Assembly: GCA_910578965.1 (NCBI GenBank)
Contig: CAJTSP010000045.1
Coordinates: forward strand, 1 to 17,785
Direction: 5' to 3'
Length of the DNA stretch: 17,785 nucleotides
DNA from: an uncultured Oscillospiraceae bacterium
Lineage (GTDB): Bacteria > Bacillota > Clostridia > Oscillospirales > Ruminococcaceae
The first letter of the stretch is position 1. Every line of letters starts with the position of its first letter. Made by a program: the position numbers and the translations under genes. Positions 6,463 to 13,028 of the stretch are shown here, in pieces. Below the pieces are notes generated by a model. That model was not told where the DNA came from, made no database searches, and saw only the letters and a program-made list of their open reading frames with translations.

Positions 6463-7470
6463 TCAGGGCTGCGCCAGGCGCACGGCAAGGTTGGTCAGCA
6501 CCAGCTTGGGGTTTGCGTTGGAGGCAAGGGCCGCGGCGGCATCCCCCGCCGCCCGCGCCAGCCGCGCGCCCAAAACAGGGCCGAGGCCAACCCCGCCCCG
6601 CCCGCGCATTGCGGCCGAGCCAAGGCATGCAAGATCCCGCAGCAGCAGCCGGATATCCGGCTGTTGCTCCTCCGGCCCCTTTTGTGCCGGCTGCCCAACA
6701 ATTGGCCCCTTTTTGGCCGCAGGCCTGCGGGCCGGCTTTTTCTTGCCCCGCCGGGCCGGCTCATAGGCAGCCAGGGCGCAAAGCAGCTCGTATTCCCGGC
6801 GCCTGGCCGCAAGGTCCGAAACGGCCAGCGCGTCGGCAAGCACCGCCGCGCGCTGCGGCGTTTGCAGCACCCGGATCGCCTCGCCCAACTGCCCGGCATA
6901 GATCGCTGCCAGCCGGGCCGGGCCAACGGGCGCTGAACCGGCTGCCTGGGGGGCGTGCGCCTGTAAATAGGCCTCGCACTCTTCCTCGCTTACCGGGCTG
7001 AGGGTGTACGCCGCGCAGCGGCTGCGCAGGGTGGGCAGGATAGCGGCCGGGCTGCTGGCCGTCAAAACAAAAAGCACACCGGCCGGCGGCTCCTCCAGCA
7101 GCTTGAGCAGGGCGTTGCCACTCGAGGCATTCAGCCGGTGGGCGTCATAAAAAATCACTGCCCGACCGGCCGCATTTAAGGCGGTGCCGTACACCTCCCG
7201 GCGGACCTCGCGCACCCGGGCCACCTTGATTTCGCCCGACGCGCCCTCGCCCCGCACCTCAATGCATTCGTCCGCGGCGCCGGCCAGCACCGCCTCGGCC
7301 TGCGGGCCGCCGGCCGGGTAGAGGTAGTCGGCCGCGAGGCAGCGGGCGGCAAAGCCCGCACCCAACCCTTTTTCGCCGCAAAGCAGTACGCTATGTGTAA
7401 GCCGCCCGGCGCTTAGCGCTGCGGTAAGGTCCCGACGTAAAGACGGGTTGCCGGCAAGCCGCTCCAGCAT
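6463..7470 (-). CDS. holB: DNA polymerase III delta' subunit
   Basis: Clamp-loader subunit delta', which with delta and tau opens and loads the beta sliding clamp. The 335-residue protein has the AAA+ fold features: a degenerate Walker A region CGEKGLGAGF near residue 31, AGRAVIFYDAHRLNASSGNALLKLLEEPP (Walker B/helix region) and the sensor-1/SRC arginine-finger motif TLRSRC. A lysine/arginine- and proline-rich linker (about 245-270) precedes the C-terminal collar segment. The start could be GTG at 7473 or ATG at 7470; the ATG gives a TGATG stop-start coupling with darA. The darA-holB-ricT order matches B. subtilis yaaQ-(yaaR)-holB-yaaT, lacking yaaR. Confidence 0.94.
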   Translation of the reverse strand: MLERLAGNPSLRRDLTAALSAGRLTHSVLLCGEKGLGAGFAARCLAADYLYPAGGPQAEAVLAGAADECIEVRGEGASGEIKVARVREVRREVYGTALNAAGRAVIFYDAHRLNASSGNALLKLLEEPPAGVLFVLTASSPAAILPTLRSRCAAYTLSPVSEEECEAYLQAHAPQAAGSAPVGPARLAAIYAGQLGEAIRVLQTPQRAAVLADALAVSDLAARRREYELLCALAAYEPARRGKKKPARRPAAKKGPIVGQPAQKGPEEQQPDIRLLLRDLACLGSAAMRGRGGVGLGPVLGARLARAAGDAAAALASNANPKLVLTNLAVRLAQP

Positions 7471-7793
7471 CACAATTTTTCAAACCGTTCCACGTTGGTC
7501 ACAAACACGGTGGCGCCGCCCACCGTTACCTGCAACGGAACGGCGGTGGCCACTCCCAGCCCATAGCTGGAGGTACTGGGCACCACTTCGGTGCGCTGCT
7601 TGCAGCAGCCCGCGATGATCTCGATGCAGGCGTCCACCCGGGAATCCTCGGTGCCAATCAGCAGGGTCATGTTGCCGGCCATCAAAAAGCCGCCGGTGGT
7701 GGAAAGCCGGGTTACCGAGAACCCTCCCTTGATGAGAGCCGAGCATACAGCCTTGGAATCTTCCTTGTTGACGATGGCGGTAATCAATTTCAT
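7470..7793 (-). CDS. darA: Cyclic-di-AMP receptor DarA (YaaQ/PstA)
   Basis: A 107-residue PII-like trimeric protein that binds cyclic di-AMP. The sequence is typical over its whole length: MKLITAIVNKEDSKAVCSAL, the GFSVTRLSTTGGFLMAGN strand-loop-strand, a GTEDSRVD turn, and the C-terminal GGATVFVTNVERFEKL. GAGGTG lies seven bases before the ATG. It is the first gene of the darA-holB-ricT block and is coupled to holB. No thymidylate kinase (tmk) lies upstream, unlike in B. subtilis. The effector pathway of DarA is not established in the family. Confidence 0.96.
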   Translation of the reverse strand: MKLITAIVNKEDSKAVCSALIKGGFSVTRLSTTGGFLMAGNMTLLIGTEDSRVDACIEIIAGCCKQRTEVVPSTSSYGLGVATAVPLQVTVGGATVFVTNVERFEKL

Positions 7794-7859
7794 GGCAAGT
7801 CACCTCATTTTGATCCGCACAGCGGGGCTGCGCGGGCAGGAATTTTATGGGTCAGGCCC

Positions 7860-7897
7860 TAAAAGCCCTACACCTCCAAGAAGTGCGGAGGGGGGCT
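7860..7897 (-). terminator. Terminator- or attenuator-like hairpin upstream of darA
   Basis: On the minus strand AGCCC and CCTCC (7897-7887) pair with GGAGG and GGGCT (7877-7864) across a 9 nt loop and small internal bulge, followed by TTTTA. It lies 67 nt upstream of the darA start. It could end read-through from the rhomboid-like gene or act as an attenuator for the darA operon. Confidence 0.35.
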
Positions 7898-8039
7898 GTC
7901 TTGCGGCTGCTGTTGTTATTATCCTATCGCGAAGCTTGCCCCATCGCCCCAAAGGGCCTATGCCCGCTGAGGATAAGATATTTACGCTGCTAAGCTCGGC
8001 CCCTTTGCCTACGGCCCTGCCCTGCCAATCGAGCATAGC

Positions 8040-8151
8040 ATACCATGGACGCGCAGCGTGAATGGTATAATGGGCGGTTTCGCCGGTTGCCCCGCGAGGG
8101 GCGAGGCGAACGCCGTAAGATAGGGTATAATAGCCGCCCTGCGGCTCTATT
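8040..8151. repeat. Tandem repeat unit, copy 1 (112 bp)
   Basis: Starts ATACCATGGACGCGCAGCGT and is almost identical to the next 111 bp. It contains ATGGTATAAT, a GCCCC-gcga-GGGGC hairpin (8089-8102), and a TATAAT-bearing stem GGTATAATAGCCGC (8124-8137) whose partner (8141-8156) has a 2 nt CT insertion. The unit differs from copy 2 by that CT, a missing T near 8071 and a G/A change near 8115. Confidence 0.9.
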
Positions 8152-8262
8152 ATACCATGGACGCGCAGCGTGAATGGTATAATTGGGCGGTTTCGCCGGT
8201 TGCCCCGCGAGGGGCGAGGCGAACGCCATAAGATAGGGTATAATAGCCGCCCTGCGGCTATT
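8152..8262. repeat. Tandem repeat unit, copy 2 (111 bp)
   Basis: Second copy, followed by the first eight bases of a third (8263-8270). Its closing hairpin GGTATAATAGCCGC-cct-GCGGCTATTATACC (8237-8267) is perfect over 14 bp, places TATAAT on both strands, and reaches 5 bp into the third-copy remnant. Together the two copies carry four TATAAT on the plus strand (8066, 8126, 8178, 8239) and two on the minus strand (8149-8154, 8260-8265). Confidence 0.9.
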
Positions 8263-8498
8263 ATACCATGCCAAAGCCCCCTTTGCCAACCGGCCTTGCC
8301 TGCAAAGCCGGGCTTTGCCAATCGGAAAAGATACCTGCCCCACGATGGCCGGCATTTTAAAAATACGTTTTTGCCTATTTTCATATGCAAAATGCGGGAT
8401 ACCCATCCGTCCGCTATCCCCGCCGCGCGGAAGTCCCCGTACGGCCAGAGGGCGGGCAGAGGCCTTTATACTGCAAAAAACACAAAAGCGCGGCGCCG

Positions 8499-9149
8499 TT
8501 ATTTCTTCCACTGGTTTTTCCACTGCTGGCGGCGGCGGTAATTGACGATGGAGCGGCGGGCCTGGTCAAAGAGGCTCCGGCCAAAAAAGAGCAGAAAGCC
8601 CGCCATGCCCAGTAGCAGCGAGGCCTTGCCTGTGAGGCTTGCGGTGAGCAACTGCCAAAGGTACAGTCCGGCGGCAATCCAGCCCAGCCATTTTACCTTG
8701 ACCGGCAGCACATAAAACAGCAGCACCTGCGCCTCGGGAAACAGCATGGCAAAGGCAAAAAAGAGCGAAAGGCCCAGGGCGCTGTTGTCGGCGCTGCCCA
8801 CCAGCAGGGCGGCCGCAATGGAGCCCAGCATCCCGGCGAGGAAAAACACGTTGAAGCAAAAGCCGCCCCACTGCCGTTCCAGCGAAACGCCAATGATATA
8901 ATCAAAATACAGGCTCAGCGCCACCAGCAAAGGGTTTGCCGAGAGCGGCGGCAAAAAGATAAAGCTCACCAGCCGCCACACCTGCCCGTGAAAGAGCTCC
9001 CAGCGGGAAAGGGTCAGCATCGGGTATACCCGGAAATCCACCAGCATCACCAAAAGCCATACCACGAGCTGCCCGCCCACAACCCAAAGCATCAGGTTTG
9101 AGATGTAAAAGCGGCCGTACCTGCGTTCTAATTTGTCAAGCCAGGACAT
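8499..9149 (-). CDS. Rhomboid/Der1-like integral membrane protein
   Basis: A 216-residue polytopic membrane protein with about five to six hydrophobic segments (about 20-38, 56-75, 78-92, 99-118, 124-148, 156-190) and a basic tail (NYRRRQQWKNQWKK). The GQVWRLVSFIFLPP segment with W58-R59 matches the L1-loop WR motif of the rhomboid/Derlin superfamily, and FYVLPVKVKWLG also fits that family. The catalytic GxSG serine motif of rhomboid proteases is not visible; the nearest candidates (VGSADNS) do not fit, so it is probably a pseudoprotease. AAAGGAGG eight bases before 9149 fixes the start; the frame continues to 9398 without support. Function unknown. Confidence 0.8.
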   Translation of the reverse strand: MSWLDKLERRYGRFYISNLMLWVVGGQLVVWLLVMLVDFRVYPMLTLSRWELFHGQVWRLVSFIFLPPLSANPLLVALSLYFDYIIGVSLERQWGGFCFNVFFLAGMLGSIAAALLVGSADNSALGLSLFFAFAMLFPEAQVLLFYVLPVKVKWLGWIAAGLYLWQLLTASLTGKASLLLGMAGFLLFFGRSLFDQARRSIVNYRRRQQWKNQWKK

Positions 9150-9535
9150 GCTTTTTGCCTCCTTTGCCGTGTAAAAGCGCACGGCACAAAAATTTTTGAG
9201 AAAGGGCGCATTTTTTGCCCGCATCATGCGGTTTGGATAGAAAGTTGTTGTAAGCGCCCGGCTGCGTTTTATGGCGAAAACGGTGCAAAGGCGGTTCAAC
9301 CCTCTGTAAACCCGGCAGGACGTTTGGCGGCGGATGTGGAAAACAGGGCACAAAGGCCGGGGGTTTTTAACACTTTCAACAGAGTTTTCAACAACCATCC
9401 CGCGGCCGGCGGGTTATACAAGCCGTATTTCCCTTAAAACATGCAAGGGATCTTTTTCCATCCTGCGGCCCGTCCATGGAGTTTTCGCCCGAATTTTCGG
9501 CGGGCGCTTCAAAGGCCGGCCCCCATCGGCCGGTA
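9150..9535. other. 386 bp AT-richer spacer with DnaA-box-like repeats
   Basis: No credible gene. On the plus strand it contains TGTGGAAAA (9335-9343, reverse complement of TTTTCCACA, matching the relaxed DnaA box TTWTNCACA) and, 30 bp further, two near-repeats CTTTCAACA and TTTTCAACA (9373-9381, 9385-9393). It must also contain the promoter of the rhomboid-like gene, which I could not place confidently, and the 3' end region of the YitT gene transcript. Confidence 0.4.
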
Positions 9536-10441
9536 TCAGCCCCCAGGGGAACCGGCCTGGGGCGCGGGCTTCGTGGGGTCGGGCAGTTCGGGGGGCAAAA
9601 AGCCCTCGCCAAACACCTCGTTGGTCTCGCAGATCATCACCATCGCCCCGGGATCCACCGCGTGTGCGGCGGTGCGTACCCGGGCCACCTCGGCCTTGCC
9701 GCAGGCGCACAGCACCATCTCGAGCGGCCGGCCCGAATAGCTGCCGGTGGCCGGGAAGAGGGTGGCCCCGCGGCCTACCGCATCGCTGATGGCGCGGGCC
9801 ACCTGCCCGCCCTTTGCCGTGATGATCAGGGCCAGCTTGCCGCCGCCCGCGCCGTAAACGATCCGGTCCATCACAAAGGTGGAGGCCATTACCGAGAGCA
9901 TGCCGTAAAGCACCGCGTCGATATCCCCAAAGGCAAAATAGCCGGCCAGGATCACCATCCCGTCGGTAACAAGGGTAATCTGCCCAAAGCTCATATGGGG
10001 AAACCGCCGCTTGATGGCGTAAATCAAAAAATCCGCCCCGCCGGTGGAGGATCCCCGCAGGTAGATGATGGCCAGCCCCGCGCCCAGGCAAACGCCGGTA
10101 AACACGGCGGCCAAAAGCCGGCTGCCCTCGTACACTGCAAACCGAGGGAACACCAGGTCCAGCATCAGGGTCGAGATGAGGATGGTGCGCAGGCTTTTTA
10201 ACAAAAATACCCGGTTGAGCGCCCTGCGGCTGACAAGCAGGATGGGGAGGTTCAGCGCCAGGCTCACCAAGCCTACCGGCCAACGGGTAAAGTGGTTCAG
10301 GATCAGCGCCACGCCGGACACCCCGCCCGGCGCAAACGCGCCCTTGAGGGCAAAGGTATACACACCCAGCCCGTAAAGGAGGCTGCCGGCAAGGTCGTAC
10401 AGGGTGTCCACCGCCAGGCCCTGCAAAGCAGTGCGCTTCAC
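9536..10441 (-). CDS. YitT family (DUF161/DUF2179) membrane protein
   Basis: A 301-residue inner-membrane protein of the YitT family, widespread in Firmicutes, of unknown transport or regulatory role. It shows five to six N-terminal transmembrane segments, the family's GAFAPGGVSGVALIL and GSSTGGADFLIYAI glycine-rich motifs, and a soluble C-terminal DUF2179 domain (about 205-280, with CACGKAEVARVR and the terminal CETNEVFGEGF). The start was placed at GTG 10441, preceded by AAGGGG at six bases, rather than the TTG at 10462. It lies 30 bp behind mgtE and is probably co-transcribed from the mgtE promoter. Confidence 0.92.
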   Translation of the reverse strand: MKRTALQGLAVDTLYDLAGSLLYGLGVYTFALKGAFAPGGVSGVALILNHFTRWPVGLVSLALNLPILLVSRRALNRVFLLKSLRTILISTLMLDLVFPRFAVYEGSRLLAAVFTGVCLGAGLAIIYLRGSSTGGADFLIYAIKRRFPHMSFGQITLVTDGMVILAGYFAFGDIDAVLYGMLSVMASTFVMDRIVYGAGGGKLALIITAKGGQVARAISDAVGRGATLFPATGSYSGRPLEMVLCACGKAEVARVRTAAHAVDPGAMVMICETNEVFGEGFLPPELPDPTKPAPQAGSPGG

Positions 10442-10471
10442 ATTACACCCCTTCTTTCTCAAAAATGGCCC

Positions 10472-11806
10472 TCAAAGCCCGAACATCCAGGTAGCAAGGC
10501 TGAAATAAATGGTGATCGAGCAGGCGTCCACAATGGTGGTGATAAAGGGCGAGGCCATCAGCGCCGGGTCCAGCCCGGCCTTCTGCACCAGCAGCGGCAG
10601 GCTGCAGCCGATCAGCTTGGCAATTACGATGGCCAGCACCAGGGTGACGCTGATGAGCAGGGCCAGGCGCATATCACGGTACATGAGAAAGATGCGCAGC
10701 CCGTTGGCGGCGGCCAGCACCAGACCCACCACCAGGGCCACCCGCGCCTCCTTAAAGGCCACCCGCAAAATGTCCCGCGGGCGTATCTCGCCCAAGGCAA
10801 GGCCGCGCACCATCAGGGCGCTGCTCTGGTTGCCGCAGTTGCCGCCGGTGTCCATCAGCATCGGGATAAACGAGACCAGCAGCGGCAGGGCGGCAAAGGC
10901 GTTTTCGTAGTAGGTGATAATCATGCCGGTAAAGGTGGCGCTGAGCATCAGGATCAAAAGCCAGGGGATGCGGGAGCGCGCGTGGGCCAGCACGCCGGTG
11001 GAAAAATAGCTGTCCTCGGGCGGGGCGGCAATGGCGGCCATCTTCTGGATGTCCTCGGTGGCCTCCTCGATCAGGACGCCGGCCGCATCGTCCAGGGTCA
11101 CGATGCCCACCATAAAGCCCTCGCTGTCCACCACCGGCATGGCCATAAAGCCGTAACGGTTCATCTCGTTGGCCACAAATTCCTTGTCGTCGGTTACCTG
11201 CACCCGGATGACATGGTCGTCCATCACCTCATCAATCAGGTCCTCGGGGCTGGACAGCAAAAGATCCCGCGCGGTAACCACCCCTGTCAGCCGGTTGCGC
11301 TCCACCACATAGCAGATGTACACCGTCTCGGCGTTTTCCCCCTGCCGGCGGATCGCGGTAAAGGCGTCCGCCACCGTAGTGCCCGGCCGCAGCCGCACAT
11401 ATTCCGGGGTCATAATGCTGCCGGCCGAGTCGGCCGGGTAGTTGAGCAGGCGGTTGAGGCTCTCGCGGGTCTCGGGGTCCGAGCGGCCCAGTACCCGCTT
11501 TACCACACTGGCCGGCATCTCCTCCAAAAGATCGGCCGCGTCATCCAACGCCATCTGTTCAAGGGTAGCGGTAAGCTCGGCATCGCTGAACGCCTCTATC
11601 ATGTCGCTGCGGGTATCGTTATCCAGGTATGCAAAGGCCTCGGCCGCCTGGTCCTTCTTCATCAGCCGGAACACCAGCAGCCGCTGCTTTTCATCCATAT
11701 CTTCCAGCATTTCGGCAAGGTCGGCCGGCTGCAGCTCCCCGGCGGCCTCGCGCAGCCGCCGGTAGCTCTTTTGCTCCAGCAGCCGCAGCATCTGTTCTTT
11801 TTCCAT
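10472..11806 (-). CDS. mgtE: Magnesium transporter MgtE
   Basis: A 444-residue Mg2+ channel/transporter. Domains in order: superhelical MgtE N domain (about 1-125), two CBS domains (about 130-190 and 195-255) that sense cytosolic Mg2+, the connecting plug helix, and five transmembrane helices (about 280-444). The pore signature PMLMDTGGNCGNQSS is at 315-329, and the C-terminal SPFITTIVDACSITIYF is also typical. AAAGGAGG seven bases before the ATG fixes the start. Transcription probably begins about 300 bp upstream, leaving a long leader, as is common for Mg2+-regulated genes. YitT follows in the same direction. Confidence 0.97.
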   Translation of the reverse strand: MEKEQMLRLLEQKSYRRLREAAGELQPADLAEMLEDMDEKQRLLVFRLMKKDQAAEAFAYLDNDTRSDMIEAFSDAELTATLEQMALDDAADLLEEMPASVVKRVLGRSDPETRESLNRLLNYPADSAGSIMTPEYVRLRPGTTVADAFTAIRRQGENAETVYICYVVERNRLTGVVTARDLLLSSPEDLIDEVMDDHVIRVQVTDDKEFVANEMNRYGFMAMPVVDSEGFMVGIVTLDDAAGVLIEEATEDIQKMAAIAAPPEDSYFSTGVLAHARSRIPWLLILMLSATFTGMIITYYENAFAALPLLVSFIPMLMDTGGNCGNQSSALMVRGLALGEIRPRDILRVAFKEARVALVVGLVLAAANGLRIFLMYRDMRLALLISVTLVLAIVIAKLIGCSLPLLVQKAGLDPALMASPFITTIVDACSITIYFSLATWMFGL

Positions 11807-12109
11807 CCTCGGCCTCCTTTGCAGGCCGCGGCAAAGGCCCCCACCCTTTTAAGGCAAGGGCAAACGGCCGGCCGCGGCAAGGCGCGCCGCCCGGCACAGG
11901 CGGGCGCATACGGTTCGTCGGTTTTTACTACTGCTTGGGTCCACGACCGGTTTCACCTCTCTTTGCAGATGGATTTGCGCCAGGGCTTAGGGCGCCGGGG
12001 TTTGCCCGCGCCGGGCGCGGCGGCAAAAGGGCCCGGATCAAAACCGGGCAGCCCCGGCCCCGCCGCCAAAGCAGGCGCCCGGCAGGCAGGGCCATACCGG
12101 GCGCTACGT
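11807..12109 (-). promoter_or_regulatory. Long structured 5' leader of mgtE
   Basis: About 300 nt between the predicted transcription start and the mgtE ATG. The first 120 nt form strong GC stems, for example GCGCCCGG/CCGGGCGC and CCCGG-ttttgat-CCGGG. They are followed by a distinct purine-rich, low-GC stretch (about 11905-11965) that contains a ribosome-binding-site-like GAGAGGTG and a short ORF. The last 80 nt are again GC-rich with a possible CCCTT/AAGGG hairpin near the mgtE start. I do not recognise the M-box consensus (the AGGTGAGGCTCC core is absent) or any other known Mg2+ element. Confidence 0.45.
11849..11944 (-). CDS. Possible leader peptide (uORF) of mgtE, 31 codons
   Basis: A GTG start at 11944 is preceded at suitable distance by GAGAGGTG. 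The peptide begins VDPSSSKNRRTV and continues arginine- and alanine-rich to a TAA at 11849, about 40 nt before the mgtE start. It is too short to recognise. Short leader ORFs control Mg2+ transporter genes in enterobacteria (mgtL), so its position is suggestive, but coding potential in this GC-rich leader is unproven. Confidence 0.3.
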   Translation of the reverse strand: MDPSSSKNRRTVCARLCRAARLAAAGRLPLP

Positions 12110-12115
12110 AAAATT

Positions 12116-12145
12116 AGTATACTCTTTTGGGGTGCTTTGTGTCAA
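12116..12145 (-). promoter_or_regulatory. Strong promoter for mgtE-yitT
   Basis: On the minus strand a perfect TTGACA (12145-12140) and TATACT (12121-12116) are 18 bp apart, followed by an AT-rich start region. The predicted start near 12109 is about 300 bp from the mgtE ATG. The MITE end lies 91 bp upstream of the -35 box. Confidence 0.75.
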
Positions 12146-12236
12146 CGCGCCAAACGCCGCAAAACACGGGGGCAAAACGTGTGGCCGCGCGGCCTCCGCG
12201 GCCCGGCCAGAGGCAGCCTGCCCGCGCGGGTGTTTA

Positions 12237-12453
12237 GAAGCTGTACCAATAGCCATCGCACACATCCTGGCGGCAAATTTCGACCCTGCATCCTCCCGCA
12301 GGGAAGTGTCGGACGCAAGTACATTATGCGGCCGACCCCGTCTGTCTTTGCCCCAAAATCTTGAAATACGCCAAGTATTTCTGCAATTTTGGGGCTTCGA
12401 CAGTCAAAAAATTTTCTCGCCATGCTGCGCACGCCGTCTATTGGTACAGCTTC
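12237..12453. mobile_element. 217 bp MITE-like element with 16 bp TIRs and TTA duplication
   Basis: Perfect terminal inverted repeats GAAGCTGTACCAATAG (12237-12252) and its complement (12438-12453) are flanked on both sides by TTA (12234-12236, 12454-12456), the signature of a transposition-generated 3 bp target duplication. Ends of this kind and TNA duplications occur in the IS5/IS427-like group, so it may be mobilised by such a transposase; that link is from memory. No transposase gene is inside. It carries an internal hairpin (12350-12395: GCCCCAAAAT and GAAATAC arms pairing with GTATTTC and ATTTTGGGGC). A minus-strand frame is open across it, probably not a real gene. Confidence 0.85.
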
Positions 12454-13028
12454 TTAGATGGGCCGGCCGCGGCAGCCTTGCCCACGGCCTGCCCCCCGCC
12501 GTAAGCCGGGGCGTCATCGGCCTTGCGCTCACCGCCCTCGCCGTTTTCAGGCGCGCCGGCCTCCGAGGGGGTCTGGGCAGACGGGGTGGCGTCATTGTTT
12601 TCCGGGTCCCCGGCCGGCGCGGCCGGCTCCTGAGGCGCGCACTCCTCGGGCGCGGCCTCGGGCGTTTCGGCCATGGCCGCGCTGGAGCGTACCATCCCCT
12701 GCTCCCCGCTGCCGTCTGCGGTGTCGGCCATCTGGTATACCGCTTCGGGGGCTCCTCCCGAGGCCCCGGCCCCGTCCAGCATCCAATAGCCGGCGGGAAC
12801 TGTCAGCAAGGCCAGCGCAAGGCAGACGGCCAGCGGCGCGAGACGGCGGGTACGCCAAGGCCCTGCCCGGCCGGCGGGGCCCCGGCGCTGCGGCGCAGGG
12901 GCGGCAGCCTCGGCCAGCGCCTGCCGGGTGCGGGCCAAAAAGGCCTCGCTGGGCTTCACCCGCGCCAGGGCCGCGCGGTAGGCGGCCAGCGCCGCGCCAG
13001 GCGCAGCGGGCGTTGTGCGTTCGGTCAT
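12438..13028 (-). CDS. Putative membrane anti-sigma factor, C-terminus altered by a MITE
   Basis: A 196-residue single-pass membrane protein: a cytoplasmic N-terminal region (1-62, basic before the membrane), one transmembrane helix (about 63-84, LAPLAVCLALALLTVPAGYW), and an extracytoplasmic low-complexity tail rich in A, E, P and G. The start ATG overlaps the ECF sigma stop (ATGA), the usual arrangement for a cognate anti-sigma factor. No zinc-binding HxxxCxxC is present. The last residues KKLYQ and the TAG stop are encoded by the right inverted repeat of the MITE. Without the insertion the frame would run about 45 codons further, so the native C-terminus was probably different. The anti-sigma call rests mainly on context and topology. 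Confidence 0.65.
   Translation of the reverse strand: MTERTTPAAPGAALAAYRAALARVKPSEAFLARTRQALAEAAAPAPQRRGPAGRAGPWRTRRLAPLAVCLALALLTVPAGYWMLDGAGASGGAPEAVYQMADTADGSGEQGMVRSSAAMAETPEAAPEECAPQEPAAPAGDPENNDATPSAQTPSEAGAPENGEGGERKADDAPAYGGGQAVGKAAAAGPSKKLYQ

Larger units (their letters stand above)
7794..8498. other. 705 bp gene-free region with tandem repeats
   Basis: The longest non-coding stretch in the window. Overlapping frames are open on the minus strand but have no ribosome binding site or family resemblance and mostly follow the repeats. It holds the darA-proximal hairpin (7860-7897), two tandem repeat copies (8040-8262), and an unremarkable segment (8275-8498) ending in a T-rich minus-strand stretch just after the rhomboid-like gene. 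No clear -35/-10 pair for darA could be fixed. Confidence 0.6.

Noticed and set aside
5845..6936. A 363-codon plus-strand frame over ricT and holB
   Set aside because: Antisense to two confident genes; no ribosome binding site and no recognisable motif.
8040..8270. CRISPR-like array
   Set aside because: Only two adjacent full-length copies of a 112 bp unit with no spacers between short repeats and no cas genes.
7990..8523. Minus-strand frames of 177-181 codons across the tandem repeat
   Set aside because: They arise from the repeated sequence itself, lack ribosome binding sites, and change frame between copies because the period is not a multiple of three.
11807..12109. M-box (ykoK) Mg2+ riboswitch before mgtE
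   Set aside because: The conserved AGGTGAGGCTCC and later core segments could not be found by eye; kept only as an unrecognised leader.
10292..12364. A 690-codon plus-strand open frame antisense to mgtE and yitT
   Set aside because: Shadow frame caused by high GC and codon bias; the composition is H/Q/G-rich with no domains, and the opposite strand encodes a clear MgtE.
12142..12432. Protein gene inside the MITE (frame beginning MRSMARKFFD)
   Set aside because: The frame is simply open through the element and its flank; no transposase motif or ribosome binding site. Best explained as non-autonomous element sequence.
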